Positions 12,818 through 36,100 of a stretch of 64,000 nucleotides of DNA are shown here, one piece after another. The translations under genes and the position numbers were made by a program. The notes beneath the pieces were generated by a model, which was given only the letters and a program-made list of their open reading frames with translations, did not search any database and was not told the origin of the DNA. The DNA lies in contig JAUTXW010000560.1 of NCBI GenBank assembly GCA_030620095.1, forward strand, positions 154,009-218,008, read 5' to 3'. Positions within the stretch are counted from its first letter, which is position 1. Every line of letters starts with the position of its first letter. This stretch comes from Kuschelorhynchus macadamiae. Taxonomy: Eukaryota; Arthropoda; Insecta; Coleoptera; Curculionidae.

Positions 12818-14689
12818 CAAAAAATCAATTTTATTGCCTCACCGGCCGGCAAAAGGCAATTAAAAAAGTCCCAAAATTCACCCGACCAAAAACGGGACGT
12901 GACGTCATTACGTATACGCGAAATGTAGCAATTGTGCAACGTTCAACAACAAGCGGCATTTGTCAAGCCATCAGCCAAACGACATTTGCCTTTTTTGTGG
13001 TTAATGGATGACATTAACAGCATTTTGTGATTTCAGTTTTATTAGTCTCGAGTTTATTTTGTTGTTTGTTGTTTACGTGAATTATATTAATTTACGAGTA
13101 ATACACCCTTTTCTTTTAAATAAACATAAAAACGAAAACACAAAATTAAAATAAAAAAAACTGCCAATACTGAATATTGCCATCGACTATGACAGCTGAC
13201 ATCCATTTTGTACAGATGTGTCGTTCACGACTGATCCGGATCTTTATACTGATCCACGTGAGCCGGGCCTTGAAAATATTGCGAACCGGATCAAGGATAT
13301 TTGAAATAGAGACAAAGCAAAATGAAGCGTTCAGTTGTGTTTGTCGATAGTTCAGTCAGTTCTTCGGTTCATTCAATGTATTATCATCGTTTGTAGAACT
13401 CAGGTCGGAAACTGAACGGGATGATGGGGTGGATGAGTCGGTCGGTCTTTAGCTTGTTGAATGCTGATTGCCATGAAATATGAATTTCTGTATAGCCAGA
13501 ATTACGTAAAAATTTAATTTGGGGTTGGTTGGCTTGTTAACTTGTTATATTTATGTTGTGTAGATTAGATAATAGATTTAAATCTCTACTTTTTTAGTGC
13601 GGTGTGAATATTGAAGTTCAGATGGCCTTATTATTAGCGATGATAATAGAATGATAGTTAATAAAAAGCATAGATAATAGATATAGTTTCACTTAAAACG
13701 TTTCCCTGGAAATTACCTACAACGTTATAAACGAAAAACTATAAACTGGAGAGAGCGCAACTCATTTTGCTCGTCGCGAAAAAATAAAAAAATGTTCGGA
13801 TAATGCTGTTGCAGCTTATAAAATTTTCAGATAGATGGAGCTACGCATACATACCCAATGTGCAATATGACGCATATGGCCCGCCTATTTTAATGAATTT
13901 AAAGAGATCCGAGATCCGGATCACTGATCAGTACGTAATATCTTCAATGCAATAGCCATTCCCTCTGAGAGCTTCGGTCAATTTCGATGCTTCCGATGTT
14001 AGAGAATCTTGATCAGAAATCGAAATAGCTCTGAATACTAATGAGTTAATAGCGGATTTCTTTTGTGCTGGGTATTGATGGGAATTTACATTTAAGCGGC
14101 TATTTGTATGCGCCGATTTTCTATAAAGCCAATGATATCAGATTTTACGACATGTATTTTACGAGACGCGGCCAGTGGCGTATCGTGGTTTTGGGGGCCC
14201 TAGAAAAACTGAATTTTTGGTGCCGCCTCATGATTTTAGAAAAGCTTCGTTCTCGCACTAACAGTTATTAGGCTACAACGGAAAAAGAACGCTAAATAAC
14301 TTTAAGTCGGAATTTATTTTTCAAAACTAGCAAGCAATTATTGAACAGAAAATCAACAAACAAATTGCTAAAAGGAAATCGAAAAATAGCCGAACTCTAT
14401 AAAAAATGTCATCCACAATCCACTTGTAAATAAATGTATCCCAAATGCAGGGCTGGAAAATATCTGATGACCTAGGCTTCCGCCTACTCAGCCTTATGAG
14501 AGACACGCGTCAGTTTGTGACGGTCACAAATAGCGTCACAAATAGACAATTTGTGACGGCCTTATCCCTGACCATTGGAGAACGCCGAAATAAATTAACG
14601 ATTATCCATAAGAGACCGTTTGATTCGTTTAAGGGCATTCCATAGTTTATTCTTTGCTATTTAAATTTAAGGTAAATCGACATAATATG
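12818..14689. other. Intergenic DNA with short GATCCGG-type repeats
   Basis: No gene is supported. Related GATCCGGATC-containing blocks occur near 13232-13300 and 13905-13930. Around 14508-14560 the motif TTTGTGACG and its complement CGTCACAAA recur, giving hairpin potential. Frames at 14065-14271 and 14445-14645 have no domain features. Confidence 0.35.
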
Positions 14690-15225
14690 CACTATTGGGC
14701 ACCTGGAAATCCATAATGGATGAGAGTTGCAGCGAATCAGCATCCTTGATCAGTTAACACATGGTGTGGTTTAGTTTGAGACAAAGTCATTGGACAACAT
14801 TTTTTCGGTGAGCCCCTAAATGGGGAAATGTATGAACATTTTTTAAGAGACGAATTACCCCGACTTCTAAATCAAGATGAAAATCAATGGATTCAAAAAG
14901 ATGGTGCCTCACCATATTTTGCGCGGCCAGTTAGAGACACCCTCAATGACATGCTTGGAGATAGGTGAATTGATCGTGGAGGTCCTGTAAACTGACCAGG
15001 TTGATCTCCTGATATAAACCCTTCAGATTTCATATTGTGGGGATTTCTGAACAAATAAAGTTAACGCAATAACGCCAACCGAACCAGAAAATATAATAAA
15101 TCGAATTCGACAGACATCTACATTAGTAACCCTGAAATGTTAAATCGCGGCCCCCACTCAAAAAAGAATGATAAAATGTTTAGAAGTCGATGGACATTCA
15201 CTTTCTTAAGCACGGGCGCTGTTTA
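14690..15225 (+). pseudogene. Mariner/Tc-like transposase C-terminal remnant
   Basis: From about 14818 the plus strand reads GEMYEHFLRDELPRLLNQDE, then QWIQKDGASPYFARPVRD, then SPDINPSDFILWGF near 15010-15045. The D in KDGASPYFA corresponds to the second catalytic Asp of DDE/D transposases, and SPDINPSDF to the conserved block holding the third. At least four stops interrupt it. Residual C-terminal sequence (FRSRWTFTFLS) ends near 15210. No terminal inverted repeats were located. Confidence 0.6.
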
Positions 15226-15487
15226 ATTTAAGGCATTCAATACAATGTGTATTGTTATTTTGTGTTTATTTTTTAATTCGTAACTACGCAACCACTAAAG
15301 CAAATGCAAATATTTTAGGGGTTCTTACGTAGTTTATGACAGAGTCAGATTTTCTAAAAGAAAATAATTCTATTCTCTTTCACATTTTAAGGTTGACACC
15401 TGCCATTCAAAATGTGGAGACGGGGTAACTGTCAAAAATATCCTAAAATCTCCCTCCCTATTATTCCGGTATCGCCTTATAAGGCAT

Positions 15488-16090
15488 ATTGCCAGGTCTG
15501 GTAAAAATTAACCAGATTTGGTGATTTTTTGACCTATTTGATGATATGGTGAAAACTTTTTTGAAAATCCTTATTTCTGGTGAGTTTTTTGACACTAAAT
15601 TTCAATTTATATTAAAAAAACACGATTATATTTATCATTATTAAAAATTTTGCCATATTATTATACAAAAAGTCTCTAATTTATATATTATATATTTGGT
15701 ACGAGACTGTAACGTTATATGTTCCGAAAACTCCACTGTTAGAAAAGGGGGCAAAGTTTACATAATTTATTCGGTAGACTTTGACGTTTACCCGTGCTCA
15801 GTGTTGCCGCAGTGGTACATTGTTAATTCTACTTGATACTGGGACAATACATTTTTAAATCATGGAATTATCTTTTTTTTATCAAGATTTTTGTTTGACT
15901 CACTCCATCACTAGTCTGTAATAAAACATGTTTTAAAACAATATATTAAATTTAATTTTAATCATTATTGTATGTATCTAGAGTAAATATAGCAAAAGTA
16001 TAAAATCTGGTGATTTTTTCCAAAATCCGGCAACTTTTAAAGCAAGTGTTTGGTGATTTTCAGTTTTTTGACCTGGCAACATTGCATAAC
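15488..16090. mobile_element. Candidate MITE with TTGCCAGGTC ends
   Basis: The stretch begins with TTGCCAGGTC (about 15491) and ends with its reverse complement GACCTGGCAA (about 16069-16078). Related TTTGGTGATTTT-type segments lie just inside both ends. It holds no ORF. A target duplication is not clear, so the limits are uncertain. Confidence 0.4.
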
Positions 16091-17573
16091 ACTTTAAAAT
16101 GCTCATCCTGAGTTACACCATGGACCGTGATGGTAATTGGTATTGGTAATTTATTACATACTAGTAACTTTACTTAGCAGCTTGTACTGATTTGCGACCG
16201 GTAAACCGAACATTACAGTATCTGATACCGTAATGTGTTGCATAGCAACACTACCATTTTAGGGTTATTAGGCAGCCAACCCTTTTTTTTGACAGGTTTT
16301 ACTTTGACATTTTTCACTTAAAAATATAAGAAATATAATATTTGGTTTTATTTTTTTATTTGACGATGACAAACAAAACAACTTTAGCTATGAAAAACAA
16401 TGGCTATAATATCCTTAAAGTGATACAATTATTAGATTGCCAACTAATATTTCTTAAATTTTAATAAATAACTTTTTATTAATTTTAAATAAGATTATAA
16501 AGACATTATGAAATAAAATATGTGATACACATCCATGTTATTACAGTACCCGTTTATTTTCCAGCCTGGTCTCCCGTATCACTTCGTCCCTAAAATAGCT
16601 CGTACTGTAATAAGCATTAAGCACCACAAAACTACTACCCTACTTTATTTCGTGTACTGTGGTAATTAAGTCACCTGCCGGACTTTTGACGTAAAGCCGG
16701 TGTACCCGGTGCGATGACAGACAACGAGTCGACCAACTCATTCTCATTCACCTGTCCTGCCTGTCAGTCCTGTCAGCTTTCGGCATGATAAGAAAAGATT
16801 ATGATTATAGTAAACAATCGGATTAAAATGTTCGTTTATGCGTATTGCGTAGTTTTGTTGTAGAAAAACGTACAATAATGATTAGAAAAATTGTCTTTTA
16901 TTTTTCACGAAATGCACATGATATATCATATTGACGATGTAGATCGCCAATATCCTGGAGGGGGTCAAAAGGTGACCCCCTCGAAAACAGAATTTTTAGC
17001 AAATGTAAGTAGAACATTTTTAATTAGAGAAGGTCACCAGGTCAGTACAAAATCGTATAAATTTGAATAATATCCGACTGATAAGAAACGTCCGACAAGC
17101 AAGAAATTAAGTTTAATGACTGTTATCACCAACTGCCTTGTGAAAGTCAATATATAAGGTCAAAATTATCAGTACAAAAAGCATTTAAGTCGTGACTTTT
17201 GGGCTGTTAATAAGTTTTAGTAGTTTAGTTATTCTTGAAATATATAGAACTGGTCAAGTGGTCACAGTTAACAATATAATATCGTTATACTTAGTTCATC
17301 AAACCAAGTAATAAATAATTAAAAATATTGCAGTGTTTGTCGTAGTTGTATTACCTATATCCTAGGCCTTCAGCTTAAATGATTTCTTACCTGCATGTCG
17401 AAAGAATGACTGTGGCTAATAAATTTCGTGTCAACCCAATCTACTATTCAGACTATTCTGATACAGTTGTCTGCTAAAAAAATTTGGGGCTCTGGTTCTG
17501 AATTTTTAAAGGTACAATAAGATTGCAACAGAAGATTGATTATTTCCAAGCAAATTTTTAATTTTACCTAGTC
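16091..17573. other. Region upstream of SLC25A38, possible promoter and 5' UTR
   Basis: No ORF with domain features. 16670-16800 is richer in GC than the surroundings. A TATATAAG string at about 17151 could be a TATA element with TCAGTA Inr-like sequence shortly after, but the spacing is shorter than usual. The transcription start is not determined. The in-frame TAA at 17559-17561 limits the carrier's start codon to 17574 unless an upstream exon is spliced in. Confidence 0.3.
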
Positions 17574-27760
<10,187 letters not shown>

Positions 27761-27991
27761 TACATTACCTATGAAAGGAGTATACTAGGTGTGAAAACCT
27801 AGCTTACTTAATTTGATTAGTATCTAAAGTTATGTTATCTATAGGGTGTAACCTTATGATCTGAGCAAAACAGTTAAGTTGCCATCGAGAATAGAAATGC
27901 AGAAAATTAATTTTATTGTCTGGACAATATGTCAGTAACCTAACCAGTTTAAAAGGTAAATATGTTTTGCCTCAGCTACAAATTTATTCCA

Positions 27992-27997
27992 AATAAA
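27992..27997 (+). terminator. Polyadenylation signal of SLC25A38
   Basis: AATAAA lies 232 bases after the stop codon of the carrier gene and is followed within 30 bases by TG/T-rich sequence, as expected of a cleavage site. It gives a 3' UTR of roughly 250 bases. Confidence 0.6.
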
Positions 27998-28459
27998 GAA
28001 ATACATTTTTGTGTTATATAATATGTCATATTTCTTATGGTTTGTCATTTCACTGATATTACATTTAAAATTAATATTATTTAAACATAATTGAGGTGAG
28101 TTTAGAGAACCGGTAATATTTTAAATTGTTCATTTAAGATATGTATTTTTAAAATGGTTAAAAGAAAATGCCTGTTCACTCCTTTATCCATATAAAGTAA
28201 TTTTTTTAGAATGAATTATGATATATATACTTAATACTATTGCACCGATTCCACAATGTTTGCAATTGAATGAGACGTTACTAAATAGTAATTTTTAATG
28301 TAGGCTTGCTGTAGATGAGCAATGAAACTGATACATCCCAAAAACATATTCTAATATTTTTCTTTATACTGGTCCTGTACTATTTTGATCAGGTATTTGT
28401 AATACGTATTATGTATGTTAATTTTACAAATCTATCAAACTCAAAGGAGAAAATATTCA

Positions 28460-28660
28460 TTGATAATTAAGAATTTATGGTTCTTAGGATTAGACTGTGT
28501 CAAAGTGGAATTACTATCCGACGTTTCGCTTTCGATTGCACAAGGCATTCTTAGGGGTCCAGACTTTATGATGCACACTAAATATTCAGATCTCATGGAG
28601 TACAGATCCCTGAAGATGCTTCGTACATCGAAGGCAAAACGTCGTTTGATAATATTACAA
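28460..28660. repeat. Penelope-type terminal repeat arranged as a palindrome, hammerhead-like core
   Basis: Two arms are inverted relatives: GACGTTTCGCTTTCGATTGC (28520-28539, continuing to about 28556) and CCCTGAAGATGCTTCGTACA (28608-28627, continuing to GTC at about 28643). The first arm, with its upstream GGTTCTTAGGATTAGA flank, recurs at 55074-55150 beside a Penelope RT fragment. The CTGAAGA .. (G)(C)AAAAC layout matches the CUGANGA/GAAA core order of hammerhead motifs found in Penelope-like element ends, but the second core element is imperfect here. Confidence 0.55.
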
Positions 28661-29806
28661 AAAATGCCATTTTCTTTCAGTTTGCTAGAACTATATTATA
28701 CACTGTAACCAATTGGGACTATTTAACCTTAAGTAATTAATTTGAAAAGCTTTGTAAGGTGATTATGATATTTCTCAGCTTGTCATTTTTTTGTGCTTTA
28801 AAATAGTATAAGAGTAATATTTTTGTTAAAGAATATTTTTGATTTAGTAATCATATTAAATTGTACATAGATTTGGTATTTTAAAGAATTAAAAAATGAC
28901 AAACTAGTTAATATTAATTAAATTTAATTCTGGGATAATCTGCAAACAATGTTGTATGTTAATGTACAGTATTGCTTTGTGATATATTTTTCCAGTTTTT
29001 ATTGTTTATTTTAATGTATATATTTGACTATATTTAAATACAAAGTCTTAATTTAATAAAATATATACAATGCATAGTTTTTTTTTCTATACAGGGTGAT
29101 TCAGAAATAAGTACCGAAAATTTACAGGCATGTAAAGCTTGGCAAAATATGAAAAAAGTTTAGAGTATACAGGGCATTAAAGATGTGTGATAAAGAGGAT
29201 ATTTGGTTATGTAATATCTGTTGGGAGTGAGATATCAATTTCAATTTTGGAACGTGTTATGACTACTTAGACCCATTAACCCAACAAACTACAACCATAT
29301 GGGTCAGAGGCGTAGAATAGGGGTATATGCCCTGCATTTATAGTCATATGTTTTACCACTCAATATATTGCCTATTTTTATTAAAAATATTTATAGCTTG
29401 GCTTCTTTATTAAAAATTGTTACTCTTGTTTTCAAGAATGTTTTCATACGAGCTATCATTTTGGAGCTTCATTCGAGTTAATGCGTCAAAACCCCTTGTA
29501 GACCAAGCAATAGAGCAGAAATTTATTGATTTTGTGACATAAATACTACCTGAAAACCAACTGTGCCATCACTTAAAACATATTCTGCTGGTTCATGCTG
29601 AAGTTTTTTGTACTCGTAACTATTATTAATTTGTTATAAACAATTTAGTGCAAAAACGGAAACGATTTAAGCAATTGTAATGCTATACAGAGGCGAATTA
29701 TAGAGAATTGAAATATGAACAAAATGAGGGTTTAAACAAGTCGATCGGAGGATTAGTTTCCAACAAAACCCTGAAAAAGTCGAAAATTCGCCAGTTGTAG
29801 CGTACC

Positions 29807-30276
29807 ACAAGCAAAAGACGGCGCCGTCGGATAATTAGTTTTTAAGTTATCGCAATTTGAATTTTTTAGCCGTGCTAACTTCCAGCGGGACTGGATGCGA
29901 CACGAATTGGTCGATTTCAATTTTATAAGAAAACTTTGAAAACTCAGTTATCGTGCTTCAAAATGTATATTTTCATTTTACGCTAAAATGTTGCAAAACT
30001 AGTAAAAAATGCTTAGAAACATGACATATCTTCACTCATATCTAGTGCCTTTGACGAAGTGATTGGTTAAGAGTGAAGATATGTCGTGTGTAAGCATCAA
30101 GCAAAATGAGAATATACCTTTGGAAGTCCGATAAGTTTTCGAAATATTCTTTTAAAATTGAAACGGGCCGACCCGTGTCGCATCGAGGACGCCCTATTGG
30201 AAGTTAGCGCAGTAAAAAATTCAAATTGCAATAACTTAAAAACTAATTATCCGATGACGCCTGTCTTGTGCTTGCA
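29807..30276. mobile_element. Foldback (long inverted repeat) element nested in the 3.5-kb element
   Basis: Two arms of about 200-230 bp are inverted copies. The left has GGATAATTAGTTTTTAAGTT (about 29838), and its complement AACTTAAAAACTAATTATCC is near 30233-30252. ATGCGACACG and CGTGTCGCAT also pair (about 29907 and 30174). The centre carries a perfect stem, CATATCTTCACTC / GAGTGAAGATATG (about 30026-30081). No ORF. Confidence 0.75.
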
Positions 30277-30317
30277 TAAAGTTCATGTCATTGACTAACA
30301 TTTCCCGGAAGATATAC

Positions 30318-30450
30318 TATCGATTCAATGGCGTAACTACAATGGTGCGAGTGGTGAGATTGGGAACTATCGATAGAACTAAAAACTATCGATTTATAAA
30401 AACGTAGATTTAAGTAAGGAAGTTACATTTACAAAACTAACCTATCGATA
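30318..30450. promoter_or_regulatory. Cluster of four TATCGAT[A/T] motifs
   Basis: TATCGATT at 30318 and 30387 and TATCGATA at 30368 and 30443. TATCGATA is the DRE motif bound by DREF in Drosophila. There is no gene nearby to regulate, and the sites lie within a transposon, so the role is unknown. Confidence 0.35.
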
Positions 30451-31333
30451 GACGACAAAAACCGCAAAAGTTCTACGGGGAATAGGGAACGAAGATGCCA
30501 AATCATTACTGAACTGATAGTTTATTTTAAATTATTTGCTTTGGGCAGGGCCGCACTACCCATCAGGTCCGGGCCTATGGCCCGCCGAAAAGAGGGCTCG
30601 CCGACGCCTTGTTGCAACAGAAATCGTTTTTATAATTTTCCTTGTTTCATTTTATCAGTAGGTAGGTAATTTTTATATATTATTATATTAAAGGAGGAGG
30701 CAAGTGTCTGCTATATGAAAGAGAGGACTTTTTTTTTTGGTCGTCACTTTTTCCCACGAGCTTGGAGCCCGTAAATGCGTTTGAGCGAAAATAATTAATC
30801 CGTCACTGGCTGCAATGCTTTTAGGGGATAAGGGCCCTTAATCTCAAGCGGGCCTAGGGCCCCAAAAGTTGTAGATGTGGTAATGGCTTTGGTGCTAATT
30901 TTTTGTGTTCTGTGTTGGGTGCTAGACTAAAACAGGCGTATAATTGCAGTGATACTAATTTTATATTTTCTTTTGTGAGTATTCAGCATTTTAGTTGTGA
31001 CAAAATAAATTACAATACAATCTGGTGCAGCTGAAAGAAAAAAAGCTGCTGAAAACGAAGGAGAATTGAAAAATTATTAGACAAAGGTAATAGCAGTCAG
31101 TCGTCCAATCGTAAGTCGGTGTAATTATCAGTGGCGGCTCCTCCATTGGGTCATATGGTCAATGACCCCCAATAAATATTTCCAAACAGAAACAATTTAT
31201 ATGTTTTTTTTTAATTTGGAAATTCCTTCTGTTCTAAGCGTGTAAACTCGTTGAATGTTTATGTCGATTCTGCGGCGGACGCGCTATCGTTGCCTCGCAC
31301 AGCGATCTCCGAAGGTTTCGCTTCGTTGGTCCA

Positions 31334-31651
<318 letters not shown>

Positions 31652-32585
31652 GAAAAACAAGGTTTCAATATTTTTTGCAATTTAGGAAATCTATTTTTTT
31701 TTCATTTATATGTACTTATTATAGACAGGGGAAGACGCCCGGTTTTATGATTTGGCAACAAAACCTCACGTCGTCTTGTTACGCCACTGTATCGACTTGT
31801 TTAATAGCTCGTTTTGTTCGTATTTCAATTCTCTACAAGTCATTTCTGAATAATTTGAATAATTTTCTTAATAAGTTTAAATAACTTCTTTATTCCATAA
31901 TATTCAAATCATCCCTTATCCTCTTCATAGCATTGCGATTGTTTAAATCGTTTTCATTTTATAAGCAAAAAACGAAAAACGCCATTTTTTGCACTAAATT
32001 GTTTATTAATTAATGAATAATAGATACGAGTAGAAAAAACATCAGCATGAACCAGCAGAATGTGTTTTAAGTGATGGCAAAGTTGGTTTTCAGGTAGTTT
32101 TTTTGTCAGAAAATCAATACATTTCTGCTCTATTGCTTGGCCAAAAAGGGTTTTGACACATCGATAAACTCGAATAAAACTCCGAAGTGACAGCTTGTAT
32201 GAACAAATTCTAAGAGTAATCATTTTTAGTAAAGAAGCCAAGCTATAAATATTTTTAACAAAAATAGGCAATATACCAAGTGGTAAAAAAATATGACCAT
32301 AAATGCAAGGCATATATCCCTATTCTACGCCTCTGAAGTGACTTATATGGTTGTCGTTTGTTAAGTAATGGGTCTTTACGTAGTGATAACATGTTCCAAA
32401 ATTGAAATTAATATCTCGCTTCTAACAGATATTACATAATAAAATGTCCTTTTTATCACACATGTTTAACGCCTTGTATATTCTAAACTGTGAGGCTTAG
32501 AGAAAAATTATATAAAACTTTTTTCATATTTCGTCAAGGTTTACATGACTCTAAATTTTCTGTACTTATTTCTGAATCACCCTGT

Positions 32586-33389
32586 TATATTATATAATAT
32601 AAATCATAGCTGTAACTAGTTTTAGGTACTAGGGACTTCGAGCAAACTAAGGGTCTTCGGGCCTCCCTTATTTATAAAACTAAACATTTTGGTAAAAAAA
32701 CTATCTAAACTATTTTGTCAATAATTCTTTGTTTTGCGATTTTTGATATTTCTAAAAAGCTAAAAAAGTGTTGGAAATTGAAAAGTTTTGAAATTTAGTA
32801 GACAAGATTTGGAAATAAATAAAGATAGGTCAACGCACTCACGTCATGGTAAAAAAATGCAAAATTATGTGTTACACAACCAACCAAAATTTCTTACTTA
32901 TATTTTGCTAAGAAAAAGTTATAAGGGCATCCTTAATTGAAATGCACTGGCATTTTAGTTCAGGCACAGTTTAGAATAAAATTTAATTATTCATAAGAGC
33001 GGGATCTCTGCCGGGATTTTTTAAATATTCAATATTAGGTATACATACAGAGTTTCAGAAACCTGCTATCGCTTGTTGGGAGAGTTCTTACACAACAATA
33101 AACAAAATATTTCTTTTTAATATTCCGATCTTGCTTTGTTTCTGAGTCACAGTGTTGTTACAGTTAAAATTGAGAGATATTTAAAATAATTCATATTTAA
33201 CTGCTAAAACAGGCGGGTCCGTGATGTTATAAAAATGTTACCATAGAAAGTAACCTTTTTTAGCTTTGGTCAATTAGAAAATCATGATTTTTGAAATTAG
33301 TCCGTCAAATTGGAACAAAGAAACTGACCGAAGCTCTGAGGGGGAGTGAGTTTTACACTGAAGATATGCATTTATGTAGAAGATATATT
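32586..33389. other. Intergenic DNA, nothing recognised
   Basis: AT-rich sequence after the right end of the inverted-repeat element. No gene or clear repeat was seen. Confidence 0.4.
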
Positions 33390-33730
33390 AATCCAACTCC
33401 GCGAATGCATGCAATCCCCAAAAGATGACATTTTTAAACAGAAGAAGCATATAAAATTCCTTGCTCCTGTGGAGAAGTGTATATAGAAGAAACAGGACTC
33501 CGTAGCCCCTAGATTTAGCATGAAGATGTATTAAAATGAAGCAAGTTGCAGCTGAACAGCATGCTGTATATATCCTAAATGTAAAAGAAATCAAGGGTCT
33601 AGCGTCGGTTCCAGGATTTCATAAACGAAAAATTGGAGGATTTATTGAAATTTTTAAACTTACAAAAAAAACTTCAGGAGAGATACGGATTACAATCTAC
33701 ATCACAGGTAGATACTCTTCCAGATAAACT
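33390..33730 (+). pseudogene. Penelope-like GIY-YIG endonuclease remnant
   Basis: From about 33445 the plus strand reads AYKIPCSCGEVYIEETGLR, the C-x-C-G-x-V-Y-I-x-E/Q-T-G core of the Penelope GIY-YIG domain. The usual Gly of YIG is Glu here, and a stop follows within five codons. Further recognisable C-terminal sequence is patchy. A dead 3' fragment. Confidence 0.55.
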
Positions 33731-35470
33731 AGGACCTTTTTTTTGTACAGGACGTAGCTTAATCAAACACTAGCGTTTCGATAACTCGCCCGCTTTTCAT
33801 TATGTTCGTCATTCCAGTACAGATTTCTTCAATTTTTATTCAATGCTAAAAAATCGGGGTACAACTTTAGCCGTTTGAGGATACTTGGGGTGAATCTTGC
33901 TAGCTACCGTAAATTAAAATAAAATTGGCTAGATTTTTTATTTCAATTTAGTAAAACAAACGGCTTATTTTGTGTGACTCTTTGGTGGTGTAGCTCGAGG
34001 AGAAGTTAAAGCTTACTTTAGATGGGGGGCACTTAGTTACATAGTTTTTATTCTTAAACATCCGCCCGGGTCCCACCGCTTGCCGAGTTGCATTTAGGTT
34101 ATCCCTGGTTAGGTTCTTTATTTGCAATGATGTGAAAAACGTATCTATATAAAAAGGTGTATGTATAAAACAAGGATTGTCAAACGAAAGGCTCGGCAAG
34201 CGGCAGGACTCGTGCGGATGAATAAAACGTACGGCTCCGATAAAAAAGTGGAGTTAAGTTGTGAATTCGGCATCTTAAAAACGCCAGATTATGGTGCTTA
34301 GCAGTAGAAGACAAAAATCAATTAATTTTATTGGTTAAAGTTCAGCACTAAAACAATACTAAACCCGTCCTTATCACTCTTATACAAAAATAAAAGGACA
34401 AAGAGAATATCATGATACATGAACCCATCTTAACTATTATTTGATAGTTGTACTTCGAGGTGCTTCATCAGGCTGTCGTTAGTGAGACAGCGGAACTATA
34501 CATATTGATATCTATTCAATGCATTATGGAGTATTTTATTCAACGTAAAGTATATTCTATACGGCCAGTTCCAGATCCACTTTAAATCAACGAAGTTTTA
34601 ACGTTGCCTAAAAGTTATTCTGACTTCATTTTTGACGTCTCCAGACCTTATATCAAGGTCTATCTAACATTAATTAGGTATTATGGCTGACAATTTATAC
34701 GTTAATTCAACGTATTCTTGCTACTTGGGAAAGCACAGACTGCAGGGTCGCAGCTTAATACTTAAGAAGGACTCGTCAAATTTATTTTGGTGAGGACACT
34801 TAGTTGAACTGAACTTTTACGAGTAACAGTTTACCGTTGGCTGCCAGAAGTGCCAATAGCCGTAGTTTATGTAAGAAAAATACGTCAATACACGACAGAT
34901 GAAGCTGAGCAAATCTGTAAGCGGGAAAATTTATATAATGAAGCTTGATGATAGCCGATTGGTTCTCTGACGAAATATAGCCTAGCAGATGGCGGCACTA
35001 ACTCCGTTTTGACCAAAATTTGATATTTTCCTCATTCCTTTGTGCACTTCGTAAATCTTAAAATTTTCAAATTGACCGTTTAAGTTAAAAAAGGGGAAAT
35101 GCTTATATTATGTAGAATATTCCTGTGTTAACACAGAATTATGACGGATGCTTTACAATGTCAAGTGTCAGACAGCAATATAGAGGTGGTACGATTGCTT
35201 CTTAAAATTTTGACATATTTTTTATTTATGCTTACTTCGAGGCCCACTACCAAACCAAGGCAATATCGTCCGATTATATACAAAAGTACGGTCCTGCTTA
35301 GCCCAGGCTGGTTTGATGTAATAAAGTAAGTTTTTGTTCTTATTCCAAGGTTTCATTCTACTTTGGGCGATTCGATTTTAGGTGATATCTTTAGCTTTTT
35401 AGTATATTTGCCATAGCCGTGATTTTTTTCTCTGAAAACTTCATGTTTTTCAGATTTTGGGACTATCAGA
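33731..35470. other. Intergenic DNA, nothing recognised
   Basis: No gene is supported. Short frames (33948-34199 minus, 35141-35329 plus) show no domain features. Confidence 0.4.
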
Positions 35471-35485
35471 GACACCATGGTAGGT

Positions 35486-35617
35486 ACAAGCCTGCAGCAG
35501 GCGCAAGAATTAAAATACAAACTAGACGCTGAAACCATCCAACAAGCTCTCAGGGATATTTGCAGAGGTATTTCATACCGGGATGCTGCTTCAACCCAAG
35601 TAACACAAATTAGCTGA
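35486..35617 (+). pseudogene. Psq-type HTH, N-terminal piece of a pogo-like transposase
   Basis: A readable segment gives YKLDAETIQQALRDICRGIS then YRDAASTQVTQIS and a stop. The pattern (a K-Y..L...T...A...I..G..SYR.AA) is that of the pipsqueak helix-turn-helix that begins pogo/Tigger transposases. Pieces of a DDE_1 catalytic domain follow 1.5 kb downstream on the same strand, so the two may be parts of one disrupted element. Confidence 0.5.
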
Positions 35618-35859
35618 TGGGCTTTTTTGTCTCGCAGTTAGCCATAAAAAACATAAAAACCAGAGATTTGTCAAATTTTGGCAAATGATTCTTGGCCATG
35701 AAAGCTCGCTTCAAATTAGATTTGAAGTAGCAGTTTTTAATGTAGATAGGCTATACCATAATTACTTGGCCAAAAAATATCTTTTATGGGGTAATTAAAC
35801 CTCTAACTTTTTTTTGTAATATTGGATGGTCAAAAAGTAGAAATGTCTGTCAATTTTGT

Positions 35860-36100
35860 TGCCACAACATAACCAGATATATTCTAGTATTGAAGTTAAA
35901 TTATAGTAAGCATAGCTATTTAAAATGCCAGAATATGGCATTTTTAATCAATAAAAATCGAGATCAGAATATAATCAATAAGTAGACATTTTTCCCAAAT
36001 TCCAACTAAACATATTTTAGCAAGTATTTAAGTTTAATTATAGTAATAATAGCTATATAAAAATGCCAGAATATGACATTTTAAGACAACAAAAATTGAG
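35860..36100. repeat. Imperfect tandem repeat (~135-bp period)
   Basis: The block GAAGTTAAATTATAGTAAGC ..GCTATTTAAAATGCCAGAATATGGCATTTT (about 35890-35945) recurs at about 36025-36085 with substitutions. A complementary ATATGCCACATTTT fragment is near 36195. It occupies the gap between the HTH and DDE pieces of the pogo-like element. Confidence 0.55.

Noticed and set aside
31954..32313. 119-codon minus-strand ORF
   Set aside because: Lies wholly within the right arm of the inverted-repeat element; the matching left arm has stops and no domain is recognisable.
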